From positions 1 to 64,000 of the forward strand of contig DASSTC010000016.1 of NCBI GenBank assembly GCA_035708065.1: a DNA stretch of 64,000 nucleotides, in the 5' to 3' direction. Of the stretch, positions 6,345-15,085 are shown piece after piece. Source of the stretch: JAICUY01 sp035708065 (lineage in GTDB: Bacteria > Chloroflexota > Limnocylindria > QHBO01). The first letter of the stretch is position 1, and every line of letters begins with the position of its first letter. Below the pieces are notes generated by a model, which saw nothing but the letters and a program-made list of their open reading frames with translations, was not told the origin of the DNA and did not search any database. Made by a program: the position numbers and the translations under genes.

Positions 6345-7862
6345 ATGCCCCTCACCAACGAGCGCGGGATGACGCGCGACCAGCTGCTGGTGACCGCTGG
6401 CGTGATGGCCGGGATCGCCGTGGCCGCGCTCGACTCGACGGTGGTCGGCACGGCGATGCCCACGATCATCGGGCAGCTCGGCGGCATCGACCAGTACGGC
6501 TGGGTCTTCGCCGCCTACCTGCTGACCGCCACGACCACGGTGCCGGTCTTCTCGACGCTGGCCGATGTGCACGGGCGCAAGCCGATCTTCCTCATCGGTC
6601 TCGCGCTGTTCGTGGGCGGCTCGATGCTGTGCGGTGTGTCCCAGTCGATGCTGCAGCTCATCATCTTCCGCGCGATCCAGGGACTCGGTGCGGGCGCCGT
6701 CCAGCCGATCGCCTTCACCATCGTCGGCGACATCTTCGAGCCGCGGCAGCGAGCGCGGATGCAGGGCGTCTTCAGCAGCGTGTGGGGCGTGTCGGCCATC
6801 ATCGGGCCGGCGCTCGGCGGCTTGATCACTGCGACGGTCGGCTGGCGCTGGGTCTTCTACATCAACGTGCCGGTCGGGCTGGCGGCGGCGTTGCTCATCG
6901 GGCTGGCGCTGAGGGAGGACGTCGAGCACCGGCAGCATCGGCTCGACTGGCTGGGAACCGTGGCGCTCACCGGTGGCGTGGCGTTGCTGCTGCTGGGGGT
7001 CTCGGAGGGCAGCCGCATCGGTTTCGCGAACCTTGCGGTGGTCGCCATGCTGGTCGGCGCGGTCGCCCTGCTGCTGGTGTTCGGTCGTAACGAGATGACC
7101 GCCGAGGAGCCGCTGATCGACGTCGATCTGCTCAGGAAGCCGATCATCGCCGCCGGGCTGGCGATCGGCACGCTGGCGGGCGTGATCATGTTCGGCCTGA
7201 CGGCCTATCTGCCGCCGGTCGTGCAGGGCGTGCACGGTGGCTCGCCGCTCGAGGCCGGGCTGGCGGTCGGCGCGATGTCGATCGGCTGGCCGATCGGCTC
7301 GATCATCGCCGGCCGCGCGATGCTGCGCTTCGGGTCGCGGCCGGTGGTGCTGGTCGGCACCGGGCTGCTGGTCGTCGGATCGGCGCTCCTGACCCAGGCT
7401 GCACCGATCCAGCCGCTGTGGTACTCGGCGATCGGCGCCGGCATCACCGGCTTCGGGATGGGCCTGACCACCACGCCGCTGCTCGTCTCGATTCAGACCG
7501 TCGTCGCCTGGAACAAGCGCGGACAGGCCACCGGGCTCGTGCAATTCAGCCGGACGATCGGCGGTGCGGTCGGCACGGGGCTGATGGGCGCGATCCTTGC
7601 GTCGGCCGTCGGTCCGCAGGCCAGCGCCGTGCTCGATCCCGTGGGTCGCGGCTCGATTGAGGCCAATCAGCTGGCGGCGATCCGCGACAGCTTGGCGAAC
7701 GGCCTGGGCCTGATCTTCGTCATCCTGCTCATCACCGCGGTCGCGGCGTGGCTGCTCGCCATCCGCTTCATGCCCGCCATCCACGTCGATGACGCGCAGC
7801 GCGAGACCGCAGCGCCGGCGCCCGCGCGAGGCGCGATCGGCAAGGCGAGCGGCTACAAGTAG
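6345..7862 (+). CDS. MFS drug:H+ antiporter-2 (EmrB/QacA-type) exporter
   Basis: This 505-aa polytopic membrane protein has about 14 hydrophobic segments. It shows the DHA2 signature ALDSTVVGTAMPTI in TM1, the loop GRLADxxGRK-like stretch (LADVHGRKPIF), WRWVFYINVPVG after TM5, and a C-terminal basic tail. DHA2 pumps export hydrophobic or cationic compounds using the proton gradient; the substrate is unknown. The start was chosen because a -10 box lies 6 nt upstream. The upstream gap (6132-6344) holds inverted repeats that could bind a drug-responsive regulator. Confidence 0.9.
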   Translation: MPLTNERGMTRDQLLVTAGVMAGIAVAALDSTVVGTAMPTIIGQLGGIDQYGWVFAAYLLTATTTVPVFSTLADVHGRKPIFLIGLALFVGGSMLCGVSQSMLQLIIFRAIQGLGAGAVQPIAFTIVGDIFEPRQRARMQGVFSSVWGVSAIIGPALGGLITATVGWRWVFYINVPVGLAAALLIGLALREDVEHRQHRLDWLGTVALTGGVALLLLGVSEGSRIGFANLAVVAMLVGAVALLLVFGRNEMTAEEPLIDVDLLRKPIIAAGLAIGTLAGVIMFGLTAYLPPVVQGVHGGSPLEAGLAVGAMSIGWPIGSIIAGRAMLRFGSRPVVLVGTGLLVVGSALLTQAAPIQPLWYSAIGAGITGFGMGLTTTPLLVSIQTVVAWNKRGQATGLVQFSRTIGGAVGTGLMGAILASAVGPQASAVLDPVGRGSIEANQLAAIRDSLANGLGLIFVILLITAVAAWLLAIRFMPAIHVDDAQRETAAPAPARGAIGKASGYK

Positions 7863-7886
7863 GGGAAGTGGGCAAGCGCTCCCGCG

Positions 7887-7892
7887 TAGAAT
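7887..7892 (+). promoter_or_regulatory. -10 box TAGAAT, leaderless type, for the PaaG-like gene
   Basis: TAGAAT ends 6 nt before GTG 7899. It lies in the 36-bp gap after the MFS gene, so the downstream operon has its own promoter. Confidence 0.6.
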
Positions 7893-7898
7893 CGCCGC

Positions 7899-8696
7899 GT
7901 GCCCGCCGCCCAGACAACCGATGCGTACCAGACCATCCGCCACACGCTGGCCGATGGAGTGGCCACGATCACCCTCAACCGGCCGGATAGCCTGAACGCG
8001 CTGAACGCCACGATGCGTCGCGAGCTGCTCGCCGCCTTCAAGGCTGCGGCCCGCGACGACGCCATACGAGCCGTGATCCTCACCGGAGAAGGCCGGGGCT
8101 TCTGCTCCGGCGCCGACCTGCGCGGCGGCAGTTCGGAGCGCGAGTTCCGTCGTGTGATTGCTGCCGAGTACAACCCCCTCATCACCGCGATCCGCGAGCT
8201 GCCGAAGCCGGTGATCGCCGCGGTGAACGGCGTCGCCGCCGGTGCCGGGGCGAGCCTGGCGTTTGCCGCCGATCTCATCGTGGCGGCCGAGGAGGCGCGA
8301 TTCCTCATGGCCTTCGTGCGGGTTGGCCTCGTGCCCGACTCGGCGGCCACGCGGACGCTGGTGGCGGCCCTCGGCCGGCACGCCGCGACCGAGATGATCT
8401 TCACCGGCGAGCCGCTCACCGCGCGGGGAGCGGCGGACGCCGGGCTGGTGGTCGCCGTCGTGCCGCACGACGAGCTGCAGGCCGCGGCCGGCGATCTCGC
8501 CCGACGCCTGGCAGCAGGTCCGACCAAGGCGCTCGGCTACGCCAAGCGCCTGATCAACGCGGCGGAGGACGACACGCTGGCCGGGGCCCTGGAGCGCGAG
8601 GCCGCGCTCCAGGAACTCGCCGGCCGTACCGCAGACCACGCCGAGGGTCTCGCGGCGTTCAGCGAGAAGCGCGAGCCGCGCTTCGAAGGCAGATGA
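7899..8696 (+). CDS. Crotonase-family acyl-CoA isomerase (PaaG-like)
   Basis: This 265-aa protein has GTG as start, set by a -10 box 6 nt upstream. The crotonase fold is clear (FCSGADL, NGVAAGAGASLAFAADL). The two glutamates of hydratases are absent: the first position is Ala/Ser-rich, and the second region reads VGLVPDSAATRTL with Asp147, as in PaaG-type isomerases that use a single Asp. It is therefore more likely an isomerase than a hydratase. It overlaps the 3-hydroxyacyl-CoA dehydrogenase gene by 4 bp. Confidence 0.8.
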   Translation: MPAAQTTDAYQTIRHTLADGVATITLNRPDSLNALNATMRRELLAAFKAAARDDAIRAVILTGEGRGFCSGADLRGGSSEREFRRVIAAEYNPLITAIRELPKPVIAAVNGVAAGAGASLAFAADLIVAAEEARFLMAFVRVGLVPDSAATRTLVAALGRHAATEMIFTGEPLTARGAADAGLVVAVVPHDELQAAAGDLARRLAAGPTKALGYAKRLINAAEDDTLAGALEREAALQELAGRTADHAEGLAAFSEKREPRFEGR

Positions 8697-9904
8697 GCGA
8701 CGACGTCAGGCGCATCGGCGTGCTCGGGGCGGGGACGATGGGCGCCGGCATCGCGCAGGTCGCTGCCGAGGCAGGGCTGGAGGTCGCCGTCCACGACCCG
8801 GTCGACGGCGCGTTCGATCGTGCACGCACGCTGATCGCCGGCTTCCTGGCGCGGCGGGTACAGAAGGAGCAGCTCACCGAAGACGAGGCGCGGGGCGTGC
8901 TCGCGCGGCTGCATCCCGCGTCGAGCGTCGAGGAGCTTGCCACCGGCGATTTTGTCATCGAAGCAATCCCCGAGGAGCTGAAGCTGAAGCGCGACGCGTT
9001 CCGGCGGCTCGATGCCGCGGCGCCGGCAGGGACGATCCTGGCCACGAACACCTCATCGCTGTCGGTGACGCGCATCGCGCGCGAGACCGAGCACCCCGAC
9101 CGTGTGGTCGGCATGCACTTCTTCAACCCGGTGCCGCTGATGCGCCTGGTCGAGGTGGTCGCCGCACCCGCCACGTCGACCGAGACGCTGGGGCGCACCC
9201 GCGCCACCGCCGAGCGATTGGGGAAGACGCCGGTGACCACCGCTGACACGCCGGGCTTCATCGTCAACCGCGTCGCGCGGCCGTACTACCTGGAGGCGCT
9301 GCGCATCGTCGGCGAGGGGCTGGCCAGCGTGGAACAGGTCGATGGCGCCATGCGTGGCATCGGCTTCCGCATGGGACCCTTCGAGCTGGTGGACGCCATC
9401 GGCCTGGACGTCAACTTCGCGGTCAGCCAGAGCGTCTACGAGCAGTTCTTCTACGACCCGCGCTACCGGCCACATCCGTTGCAGCGGATGCTCGTCGATG
9501 CTGGGCGGTTGGGCCGCAAGTCGGGCGCCGGTTTCTACGACTACCAGACCGATGGAGCTCGCGGCGCGGCGTGGCCCGGCATCCGTCGTATGTCCGACGG
9601 CCCCAGCCTGGAGCCGCTCACCGGCGAGGCCGTGCAGGCCCGCGTGCTGGCCACCATCGTCAACGAGGCCGCGTCGGCCGTCGGCGAAGGCGTCGCCACG
9701 CCCGAGGCGGTCGACACCGCGATGCGCCTCGGCACGAACTATCCCTCAGGGCCGCTGGAATGGGGCGAGCGTATCGGCCTGGCCCACGTCGTCGGGACGC
9801 TCGATGCGCTGCATGCCCTGGTGCCGGACGGGCGCTACCGGGTCGTGCCGCTGCTGCGCTCCCTCGCGGAGCGCGACGGCTCGTTCTTCGAGCAGGGGGA
9901 GTGA
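8693..9904 (+). CDS. 3-hydroxyacyl-CoA dehydrogenase (PaaH/FadB2-like)
   Basis: This 403-aa protein has an N-terminal Rossmann domain with GAGTMGAGIAQ at residues 12-22, the catalytic-type His142 in GMHFFNPVPLM, and two C-terminal 3HCDH helical domains (around residues 190-290 and 310-395). It would oxidise 3-hydroxyacyl-CoA to 3-ketoacyl-CoA with NAD+. It has no hydratase domain, so it probably works with the separate crotonases nearby and the thiolase at 13762. It is coupled by 4-bp overlaps to the genes before and after it. Confidence 0.92.
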   Translation: MSDDVRRIGVLGAGTMGAGIAQVAAEAGLEVAVHDPVDGAFDRARTLIAGFLARRVQKEQLTEDEARGVLARLHPASSVEELATGDFVIEAIPEELKLKRDAFRRLDAAAPAGTILATNTSSLSVTRIARETEHPDRVVGMHFFNPVPLMRLVEVVAAPATSTETLGRTRATAERLGKTPVTTADTPGFIVNRVARPYYLEALRIVGEGLASVEQVDGAMRGIGFRMGPFELVDAIGLDVNFAVSQSVYEQFFYDPRYRPHPLQRMLVDAGRLGRKSGAGFYDYQTDGARGAAWPGIRRMSDGPSLEPLTGEAVQARVLATIVNEAASAVGEGVATPEAVDTAMRLGTNYPSGPLEWGERIGLAHVVGTLDALHALVPDGRYRVVPLLRSLAERDGSFFEQGE

Positions 9905-10551
9905 TCGGGGAGCTGCCCGGGCAGTATCGGGCTGTCATCTTCGACATGGACGGCCTGCTGCTCGAGACCGAGTCGCTGTGGCTGCGCGCCGAGTCGGAGC
10001 TTTTTCGGCGGCATGGCGAGGAGTTCAGCCGCGAAGACCAGCTGGCGGTGATGGGCACCGGCGTCGAGTTCAGCGGCCGGTATTACGCGTCGCGACTTGG
10101 TCAGCCGGAGTCGCGTGGCGCGACGCTCGTCGAGGAGATGCACGGCTACATGCTCGCCGAGCTCCAGCGTGACGTACATGCCCGGCCGGGCGCGGTCGAG
10201 CTCGTCGACCGGCTGCGCGGGCAGGTTCCGCTGGGTCTTGCCTCGAACTCCGAGCGGCTGCTCGTCGACGCGGCGCTGTCGACCGCGCGCCTGACCGATG
10301 CCTTCGACACGATCGTCACGGCTGCGGATGTTGCCCAGCCCAAACCGGCGCCCGATATCTACCTCGAAGCGTGCGCGCGGCTGGGTGTTGCGCCGGCCGA
10401 TGCGCTGGCCCTCGAGGACTCTGCTCCCGGCATTGCCGCCGCCAAGGCGGCGGGAATGACCTGCATCGCCGTGCCGCAGTTCGCGGAGACCGATGTCTCG
10501 GTCGCCGATCGGGTCATCGATTCGCTCGAGGAGCTGCTCGCCGAGCGCTAG
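9901..10551 (+). CDS. HAD-superfamily (subfamily IA) phosphatase/phosphomutase-like hydrolase
   Basis: This 216-aa protein starts with GTG overlapping the previous stop. Motif I is FDMDGLLLETES (nucleophile D15, acid D17), motif II LASNSE, the motif III Lys lies in AQPKPAPD, and motif IV is EDSAPGIAAAKAAGM. The layout matches beta-phosphoglucomutase / 2-deoxyglucose-6-phosphatase relatives. The substrate cannot be read from sequence. It is the last gene of the 7899 operon. Confidence 0.88.
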   Translation: MIGELPGQYRAVIFDMDGLLLETESLWLRAESELFRRHGEEFSREDQLAVMGTGVEFSGRYYASRLGQPESRGATLVEEMHGYMLAELQRDVHARPGAVELVDRLRGQVPLGLASNSERLLVDAALSTARLTDAFDTIVTAADVAQPKPAPDIYLEACARLGVAPADALALEDSAPGIAAAKAAGMTCIAVPQFAETDVSVADRVIDSLEELLAER

Positions 10552-11036
10552 GCCTGCTGCGGATGCGGGCTGGCGTCAGGCACCTGGTGCGGAGACTCAA
10601 CTCCTTGCAGGATGGGCCAGAAGTACCAGGACCATTGGGTGTAAGGTCCTCAGCGGACGCAGTTGCCCAGCGTCCAGGCGATGACCGTCGCCCAAGGCGG
10701 TCAAAGCACGGAGGGGTGGAGGCCCGAGCACGCGTTGGCCACGCATTGGCTGCTGCCGTATTGACGCGCGCAGTCCGGTTCCTATCGCCATCATCATCCG
10801 GGTTCTTTTTTCTGCTCCGCGTCGGTCTCGTCCTGTCGCCCATCAGGCGACGTCCCGACGTGAGCACGCGTCGCGATCTCGTATCCAGGCGTGCGCACTC
10901 GCTGCCCGAGCGCCGCAGAGGGGATGGACCGGGTCCGATCCGATAGGACGCTTGCTTCGACGTCACCTGCTGTGTGTCTGCGTATCTCGCGGCGCAAGGT
11001 GATGCCTCAGATCAAACGGAGAGAGGAAATCCCGAG
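10552..11036. other. 485-bp gap without a convincing gene
   Basis: Both strands have long open frames, but their products are low-complexity Arg/Ser-rich and match no family I know. A small hairpin (AGGACC 10628-10633, GGTCCT 10645-10650, 11-nt loop) and a T-rich run near 10803-10812 are visible. A TTGACG at 10761 followed by TATCGC at 10782 is a weak promoter candidate for the exported protein at 11037. It could hide an untranslated RNA, but no known RNA family was recognised. Confidence 0.5.
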
Positions 11037-11405
11037 ATGAAGCGTCTTCTTCTTGCACTCATCGCCGGCGCGACCGTCTTCACTGTCGCGTTCGCCTCTG
11101 CCGCGACGCTCAGCGTCAATGGCAACGTCATCCAGGCCGGCGTCGACGGCAACGTCCAGTGCGACACCGACGGCGTCGACACCGCCTACGGTCTCGAGAC
11201 CAGCGACAACACCGTTCGCTACGTCCGGATCGAGAACATCGATCCCGCGTGCAACGGTGCTGATGCGTTCCTGAAGGTCAACGAGGCGACCGGTGACGCG
11301 ATGGGCCCCGTGACCATCGCCGACGGCAAGGCAACGTTCCACTTCTCGTCGCCGTACCCGTCGCCGGAGTCGATCTCGAGCATCCGCGTCTGGATCGAGG
11401 GGTAG
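11037..11405 (+). CDS. Small exported protein, probable substrate of the adjacent SipW-type signal peptidase
   Basis: This 122-aa protein is preceded by a strong Shine-Dalgarno (GGAGAGAGGA). The N-terminus MKRLLLALIAGATVFTVAFASA is a signal sequence, followed by ATLSVNGNVIQAG. The mature part is small, acidic and has two Cys. The motif VNGxVIQA recurs just after the signal anchor of the RTX protein at 11964, on the other side of the signal peptidase gene. No known domain was recognised; it may be a fibre or matrix subunit like TasA/camelysin, which is inference from context. Confidence 0.7.
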   Translation: MKRLLLALIAGATVFTVAFASAATLSVNGNVIQAGVDGNVQCDTDGVDTAYGLETSDNTVRYVRIENIDPACNGADAFLKVNEATGDAMGPVTIADGKATFHFSSPYPSPESISSIRVWIEG

Positions 11406-11457
11406 CTCCAATATCGGTCGGTGGTGGCCGTGAAGGTCACCGCCGACCGATCAGCAC

Positions 11458-11967
11458 ATGATGTCAACGTCCCGATTCATCAGCTCGGCAGTCTTCGTCC
11501 TTGCACTTGGCGCATGGTTCTTCGTGCTGCGCCCGGTGAGCCTGGGCGGACCGGCGAGCTATCTGTGGGTCAACGGCAAGAGCATGCTGCCGACCCTCGA
11601 GACCGGGGATTTCGTGGTCACGCAGCAGCAGCAGACCTACGCAGTCGGCGACGTGCTCGCCTATCGCATCCCCAAGGGCCAGCCTGGTGCAGGAGCGGTT
11701 GTCATCCACCGCCTTATCGGCGGATCACCGACTGACGGATTCAGGCTGCAGGGCGATAACAAGAACGCTCCGGATGAGTGGCAACCACGCCAGACCGATG
11801 TCGTCGGAAAGATGTGGGTCATGATCCCCGGAGCGGGTCAATACCTTCAGGCGTTGCGCTCGCCGGCCGTGTTCGCGCCGCTCGTCGCCGGGATCGTGGT
11901 GTTCCTGATCCTGCTCGGCGGCGATCCGAAGCCGAGATCGAAACCGCACGAGGCGGTTCGGCCGTGA
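11458..11967 (+). CDS. Type I signal peptidase, SipW/archaeal-ER type
   Basis: This 169-aa membrane protease has an N-terminal TM segment (about 8-25), catalytic Ser42 in NGKSMLPTLETGD, His84 in VVIHRLIGG where bacterial enzymes have Lys, Asp100 in LQGDNKNAPD, and a C-terminal TM helix (about 137-156). The Ser-His-Asp arrangement is the SipW/ER type, often dedicated to a few cognate exported proteins. The two flanking exported proteins share a post-anchor motif and are the obvious candidates. The start could also be ATG 11461. Its stop overlaps the RTX gene start (GTGA). Confidence 0.88.
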   Translation: MMSTSRFISSAVFVLALGAWFFVLRPVSLGGPASYLWVNGKSMLPTLETGDFVVTQQQQTYAVGDVLAYRIPKGQPGAGAVVIHRLIGGSPTDGFRLQGDNKNAPDEWQPRQTDVVGKMWVMIPGAGQYLQALRSPAVFAPLVAGIVVFLILLGGDPKPRSKPHEAVRP

Positions 11968-12794
11968 GACGAACGGCTCCCTCGCTCGCGCTGCTGGCAA
12001 TCGTGGTCGCGGTCATCGTCGCCACCGCGAGCTCGGCAGCGCTGCTGCTCGTCAACGGTCGCGTGATCCAGGCGTTCACGCTCCCCGGCCCAACGACAGC
12101 CCCGACCACGTCGCCGCCCGAGATTCCATCGGTCTGCCAGGGTCTCGACTTCGCAGAGGTCATCGTCGGGACGCCGGGCGACGACACGATCACCGCCGCC
12201 AACGGTGGAGCGCTGATCTTCGGCCTTGGCGGGAATGACCGCCTGGAGGGCGGCAACGGCAAGGACTGCCTGGTCGGCGGCGAGGGCAACGACCTCCTGA
12301 TCGGCGGCAATGGCAAGGACGTCATGCTCGGCGAGGACGGCGACGACACGTTGGTCGGCGGCGACGACAACGACATCGCCGAGGGCGGCAACGGCAAGGA
12401 CCGCCTGGACGGCGGCATCGGTACCGATGCGTGCTACGGCAACACCAAGGACACCTACGTCGACTGCGAGCTGGTCGACGACGGCTCGTCGGACGGCCGG
12501 GCAAGGACGGATGCGACCGAGACGCCCGAGCCTTCGCCGACGCCATCAGTGGCGCCAAGCGCATCGGCATCGTCGACGGCTACCGCGACGCCGACCGCGA
12601 GCCCGAGCGCAACGCCGACGCCTTCCGCTTCGGCGACGCCTTCCGCCAGCGCATCGGTCGATCCAACGCCGACGCTGACCCTGGCGCCGACGCCGACCCT
12701 GGCGCCGACGCCGACGCCGACGCCGACGCTGACCCTGGCTCCGACGCCGACGCCGGCGCCCAGCCTCAGTCCCGCTCCGAGCGATCCGGTCTAG
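11964..12794 (+). CDS. Exported RTX (hemolysin-type Ca2+-binding) repeat protein with Pro/Thr-rich tail
   Basis: This 276-aa protein starts with GTG overlapping the peptidase stop. It has an N-terminal hydrophobic anchor (about 6-30) followed by LLVNGRVIQAF. About six glycine-rich nonapeptide RTX repeats (GGNGKDxLx, GGEGNDLLI, GEDGDDTLV) lie at about 80-150; they would form a calcium-binding beta-roll outside the cell. A Cys pair follows, then a disordered Pro/Ser/Thr/Ala tail from about 175 to the end. It is too short to be a toxin and is more likely a surface or matrix protein. Confidence 0.82.
   Translation: MRRTAPSLALLAIVVAVIVATASSAALLLVNGRVIQAFTLPGPTTAPTTSPPEIPSVCQGLDFAEVIVGTPGDDTITAANGGALIFGLGGNDRLEGGNGKDCLVGGEGNDLLIGGNGKDVMLGEDGDDTLVGGDDNDIAEGGNGKDRLDGGIGTDACYGNTKDTYVDCELVDDGSSDGRARTDATETPEPSPTPSVAPSASASSTATATPTASPSATPTPSASATPSASASVDPTPTLTLAPTPTLAPTPTPTPTLTLAPTPTPAPSLSPAPSDPV
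12655..12790 (+). repeat. Low-complexity tandem repeats encoding the Pro/Thr tail
   Basis: Reiterated GCCGACGCCGAC- and CTGACCCTGGC-type units encode alternating PTPT and LTLAPTPT. Such tracts are prone to length change by slippage and probably form a flexible cell-wall or envelope spacer. Confidence 0.75.
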
Positions 12795-12951
12795 TCCTCG
12801 TGGACTGGACGGCACGCCCCGACCAACTCGCCAGGAACCTCGCCGGCCCCGCCGTGGAGATTGCGGCCGCCCAGCCGGACGTTCTCGCGGGTGGCGTCGG
12901 CACGCGGCGTGCGTAGCGGCCGAGGCAACACTCGCAGCGTGAGGGAGCAAG

Positions 12952-13335
12952 GTGGCACAGTTTGTTCGCGATCACGCCCTGAGCATCGTGCTCGCCGGAC
13001 TGTTCCTCGGATCCTGGATCGGGCACGCCCTCTTCGGCTGGGTCGCGTTCGCCGCCGACCAGCAGAGCCATGACCAGACCGCGCAGCTGTTCGGCAGCTC
13101 CGGGTACATCTGGGATTGGCTCGAGGCCACGTTCGAGAACTGGCAATCGGAGTTCCTGCAGCTGTTCACGATGGTGGTTCTCACCGCGTTCCTGATCCAT
13201 CGCGGCAGTTCCGAATCGCGTGACAGCCAGGAAGAGCTGCGCATCGCGATCCTGCACATCGAGGAGCAGCTCGAAGCGCTTCGCGGCGAACCAGCCGAGA
13301 GCCATCCACAGCCGAAGGAAGGGACGAAGAAGTGA
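12952..13335 (+). CDS. DUF6766-type membrane protein
   Basis: This 127-aa protein starts with GTG after GGGAGCAAG. The N-terminus FVRDHALSIVLAGLFLGSWIGHALFGW is a TM helix, and a second hydrophobic helix (FLQLFTMVVLTAFLIHRGSSESRD) begins near residue 68. The arrangement matches the small two-TM DUF6766 proteins. A charged coiled tail follows. The function is unknown. It overlaps the next small membrane protein by 4 bp (GTGA). Confidence 0.7.
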   Translation: MAQFVRDHALSIVLAGLFLGSWIGHALFGWVAFAADQQSHDQTAQLFGSSGYIWDWLEATFENWQSEFLQLFTMVVLTAFLIHRGSSESRDSQEELRIAILHIEEQLEALRGEPAESHPQPKEGTKK

Positions 13336-13502
13336 TCACGGAGCGGGAGCGCCGGCTCATGGACGATCACAAGAAGGACGCAGACGTCATCCTCGACGAG
13401 GAGTGGCAGCAACAGCTTCCCGGCAACGCCCTGTATTTCATCGGCGTCCTCGTGGTCTGCTTCGTGATCGTGATGCTGTTGCTGGTGGCAATCGCTCGCT
13501 GA
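13332..13502 (+). CDS. Small single-TM protein (56 aa)
   Basis: GTG 13332 overlaps the stop of the DUF6766 gene, and the frame ends with TGA 13500-13502. The product has a charged N-terminal half (ERERRLMDDHKKDADVILDEEW) and one strong TM helix near the C-terminus (ALYFIGVLVVCFVIVMLLLVAIA). Translational coupling and the clear membrane helix support a real gene. No family was recognised; it probably works with its membrane neighbour. Confidence 0.65.
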   Translation: MITERERRLMDDHKKDADVILDEEWQQQLPGNALYFIGVLVVCFVIVMLLLVAIAR

Positions 13503-13529
13503 CCGCTCGCGCACGACGGATGCGCCTGA

Positions 13530-13535
13530 TAGGCT
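13530..13535 (+). promoter_or_regulatory. -10 box TAGGCT, leaderless type, for the DUF2277 gene
   Basis: TAGGCT ends 6 nt before ATG 13542, the same geometry as at other lead genes in the window. Confidence 0.5.
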
Positions 13536-13541
13536 CGGCTC

Positions 13542-13778
13542 ATGTGCAGAAGCATCAAGACCCTGCGTGACGGAGCCGAGCCGGTCACCGACGAGGAGAT
13601 CACCGCGGCGGCACTCCAGTACGTCCGAAAAGTCAGCGGCTACCGGCAGCCGAGCCGCGCCAACGCCGACGCCTTCAACGACGCAGTGGCCGAAGTGGCG
13701 GCCGCGTCACGCCGGTTGCTCGACGCCGTGATCGCTACCCATCCAGGCCGCAGCCGGACCGATGCGCACGCCCACTGA
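13542..13778 (+). CDS. DUF2277 family protein
   Basis: This 78-aa protein starts MCRSIKTLRDG and continues TDEEITAAALQYVRKVSGYRQPSRANADAFNDAV, the characteristic DUF2277 sequence. The family is small, cytosolic and of unknown function. The stop lies 17 bp inside the thiolase gene, so the two are read as one leaderless transcript. Confidence 0.88.
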   Translation: MCRSIKTLRDGAEPVTDEEITAAALQYVRKVSGYRQPSRANADAFNDAVAEVAAASRRLLDAVIATHPGRSRTDAHAH

Positions 13779-14994
13779 CCCTGCGCGCACGCCCGTCGTC
13801 GTCGACGGGCTGCGCACCGCCTTCGGCCGATACGGCGGAGCGCTGGCCGGGGTTCGTCCAGATGACATGGCGGCGCACGTGATCCGTGCACTCGTCGACC
13901 GGACCGGGGTCGACCCGGCGCAGATCGACGACGTGATCCTCGGCGCGGCGAACCAGGCGGGCGAGGACAACCGCAACGGCGCCCGCATGGCCTTGCTGCT
14001 GGCCGGGTTGCCGATCGACGTGCCGGGCCAGACGGTGAACCGCCTGTGCGGCAGTGGCCTGCAGGCAGTCGTCAGCGCGGCGCATGCGGTCGCCTTCGGC
14101 GACGGATCCGTCTTCGTAGCCGGCGGTGCCGAGTCGATGTCCCGCGCGCCGTTCGTCATGGCCAAGCCGTCCGCCGCGTTCCCCCGCGGCGAGCAGACGC
14201 TGTATGACACCACCCTCGGCTGGCGCTTCACGAACCCGCGCCTGGCCGATGCCCACTACCCGTACTCCATGGGCGAGACCGCCGAGAACGTCGTCGAGCG
14301 CTGCGGCGTCTCGCGCGAGGACCAGGACGCGTTCGCCTGGCAGTCACAGCAGCGCTGGGCCGCAGCCGATGCCGCCGGGCGCTTCGCCGACGAGATCATC
14401 CCCATCGAGGTGCCGTCCGGCCGCCGTGGCGAGACCCGCACGTTGGAGCGCGACGAGCACCCACGACCGGAAACGACGCTCGAGGACCTGGCCCGGCTGA
14501 AGCCGGCGTTCAAGCGCGACGCGTCGGGCTCGGTGACTGCCGGCAACTCCTCGGGCATCAACGACGGCGCCGCCGCGCTGCTCGTCACGTCCGAGGCACG
14601 CGCACGCGAGCTTGGCCTGCGCCCGATGGCGCGGCTCGTCTCGTCCGGCGTCGCCGGTGTCGACCCGGCGACGATGGGCCTCGGCCCCATCCCCGCTTCA
14701 CGGCTCGCGCTCGAGCGAGCGGGCCTCAGCGTCGACGACATGGACCTCGTCGAGCTGAATGAGGCGTTCGCCGCGCAGGCGATTCCGGTCATGCGCGAGC
14801 TTGGCCTGGATCCGGAGACGACCAACGTGAACGGAGGCGCGATCGCCATCGGGCATCCGCTGGGCGCCTCGGGTGCTCGCCTCGCGACGACGCTGCTCCA
14901 CGAGATGCGCCGACGCGGCGCGCGGTACGGGCTGGCCACGATGTGCATCGGTGTCGGACAGGGCATCGCTGCCGTCTTTGAATCGGTCGAGTAA
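13762..14994 (+). CDS. Thiolase (acetyl-CoA C-acyltransferase)
   Basis: This 410-aa protein is of typical thiolase length. The acylated Cys is in NRLCGSGLQA (around residue 95), the catalytic His in IGHPLGASGAR, and the second Cys in TMCIGVGQG. NEAFAAQ is also present. It would cleave 3-ketoacyl-CoA with CoA. The sequence is PcaF/PaaJ/FadA-like and the chain specificity is unclear. Together with the crotonases and the dehydrogenase at 8693 it would complete a beta-oxidation spiral, although it lies 4 kb away. Confidence 0.92.
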   Translation: MRTPTDPARTPVVVDGLRTAFGRYGGALAGVRPDDMAAHVIRALVDRTGVDPAQIDDVILGAANQAGEDNRNGARMALLLAGLPIDVPGQTVNRLCGSGLQAVVSAAHAVAFGDGSVFVAGGAESMSRAPFVMAKPSAAFPRGEQTLYDTTLGWRFTNPRLADAHYPYSMGETAENVVERCGVSREDQDAFAWQSQQRWAAADAAGRFADEIIPIEVPSGRRGETRTLERDEHPRPETTLEDLARLKPAFKRDASGSVTAGNSSGINDGAAALLVTSEARARELGLRPMARLVSSGVAGVDPATMGLGPIPASRLALERAGLSVDDMDLVELNEAFAAQAIPVMRELGLDPETTNVNGGAIAIGHPLGASGARLATTLLHEMRRRGARYGLATMCIGVGQGIAAVFESVE

Positions 14995-15085
14995 CGGGAT
15001 GACGGAGCCCGAGCCGGGGATCGTCTTCAGCGGCGAGGCCGACGTGAGCAGCGCGCCGCGCAGCCGGCGGTAGTCGTCCCGGGGT

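Noticed and set aside
6324..8639. 771-aa minus-strand open frame
   Set aside because: It lies antisense to the MFS exporter and PaaG-like gene, is His/Arg/Gln/Asp-biased low-complexity protein, and matches no fold. It is a GC-driven shadow frame.
10552..11036. Non-coding RNA gene (SRP, 6S, RNase P)
   Set aside because: Checked for the conserved SRP and RNase P words; none found. The weak hairpin and T-run alone are not enough.
14999..15073. 24-aa frame after the thiolase gene
   Set aside because: No ribosome-binding site, promoter pattern or recognisable sequence; too short to support.
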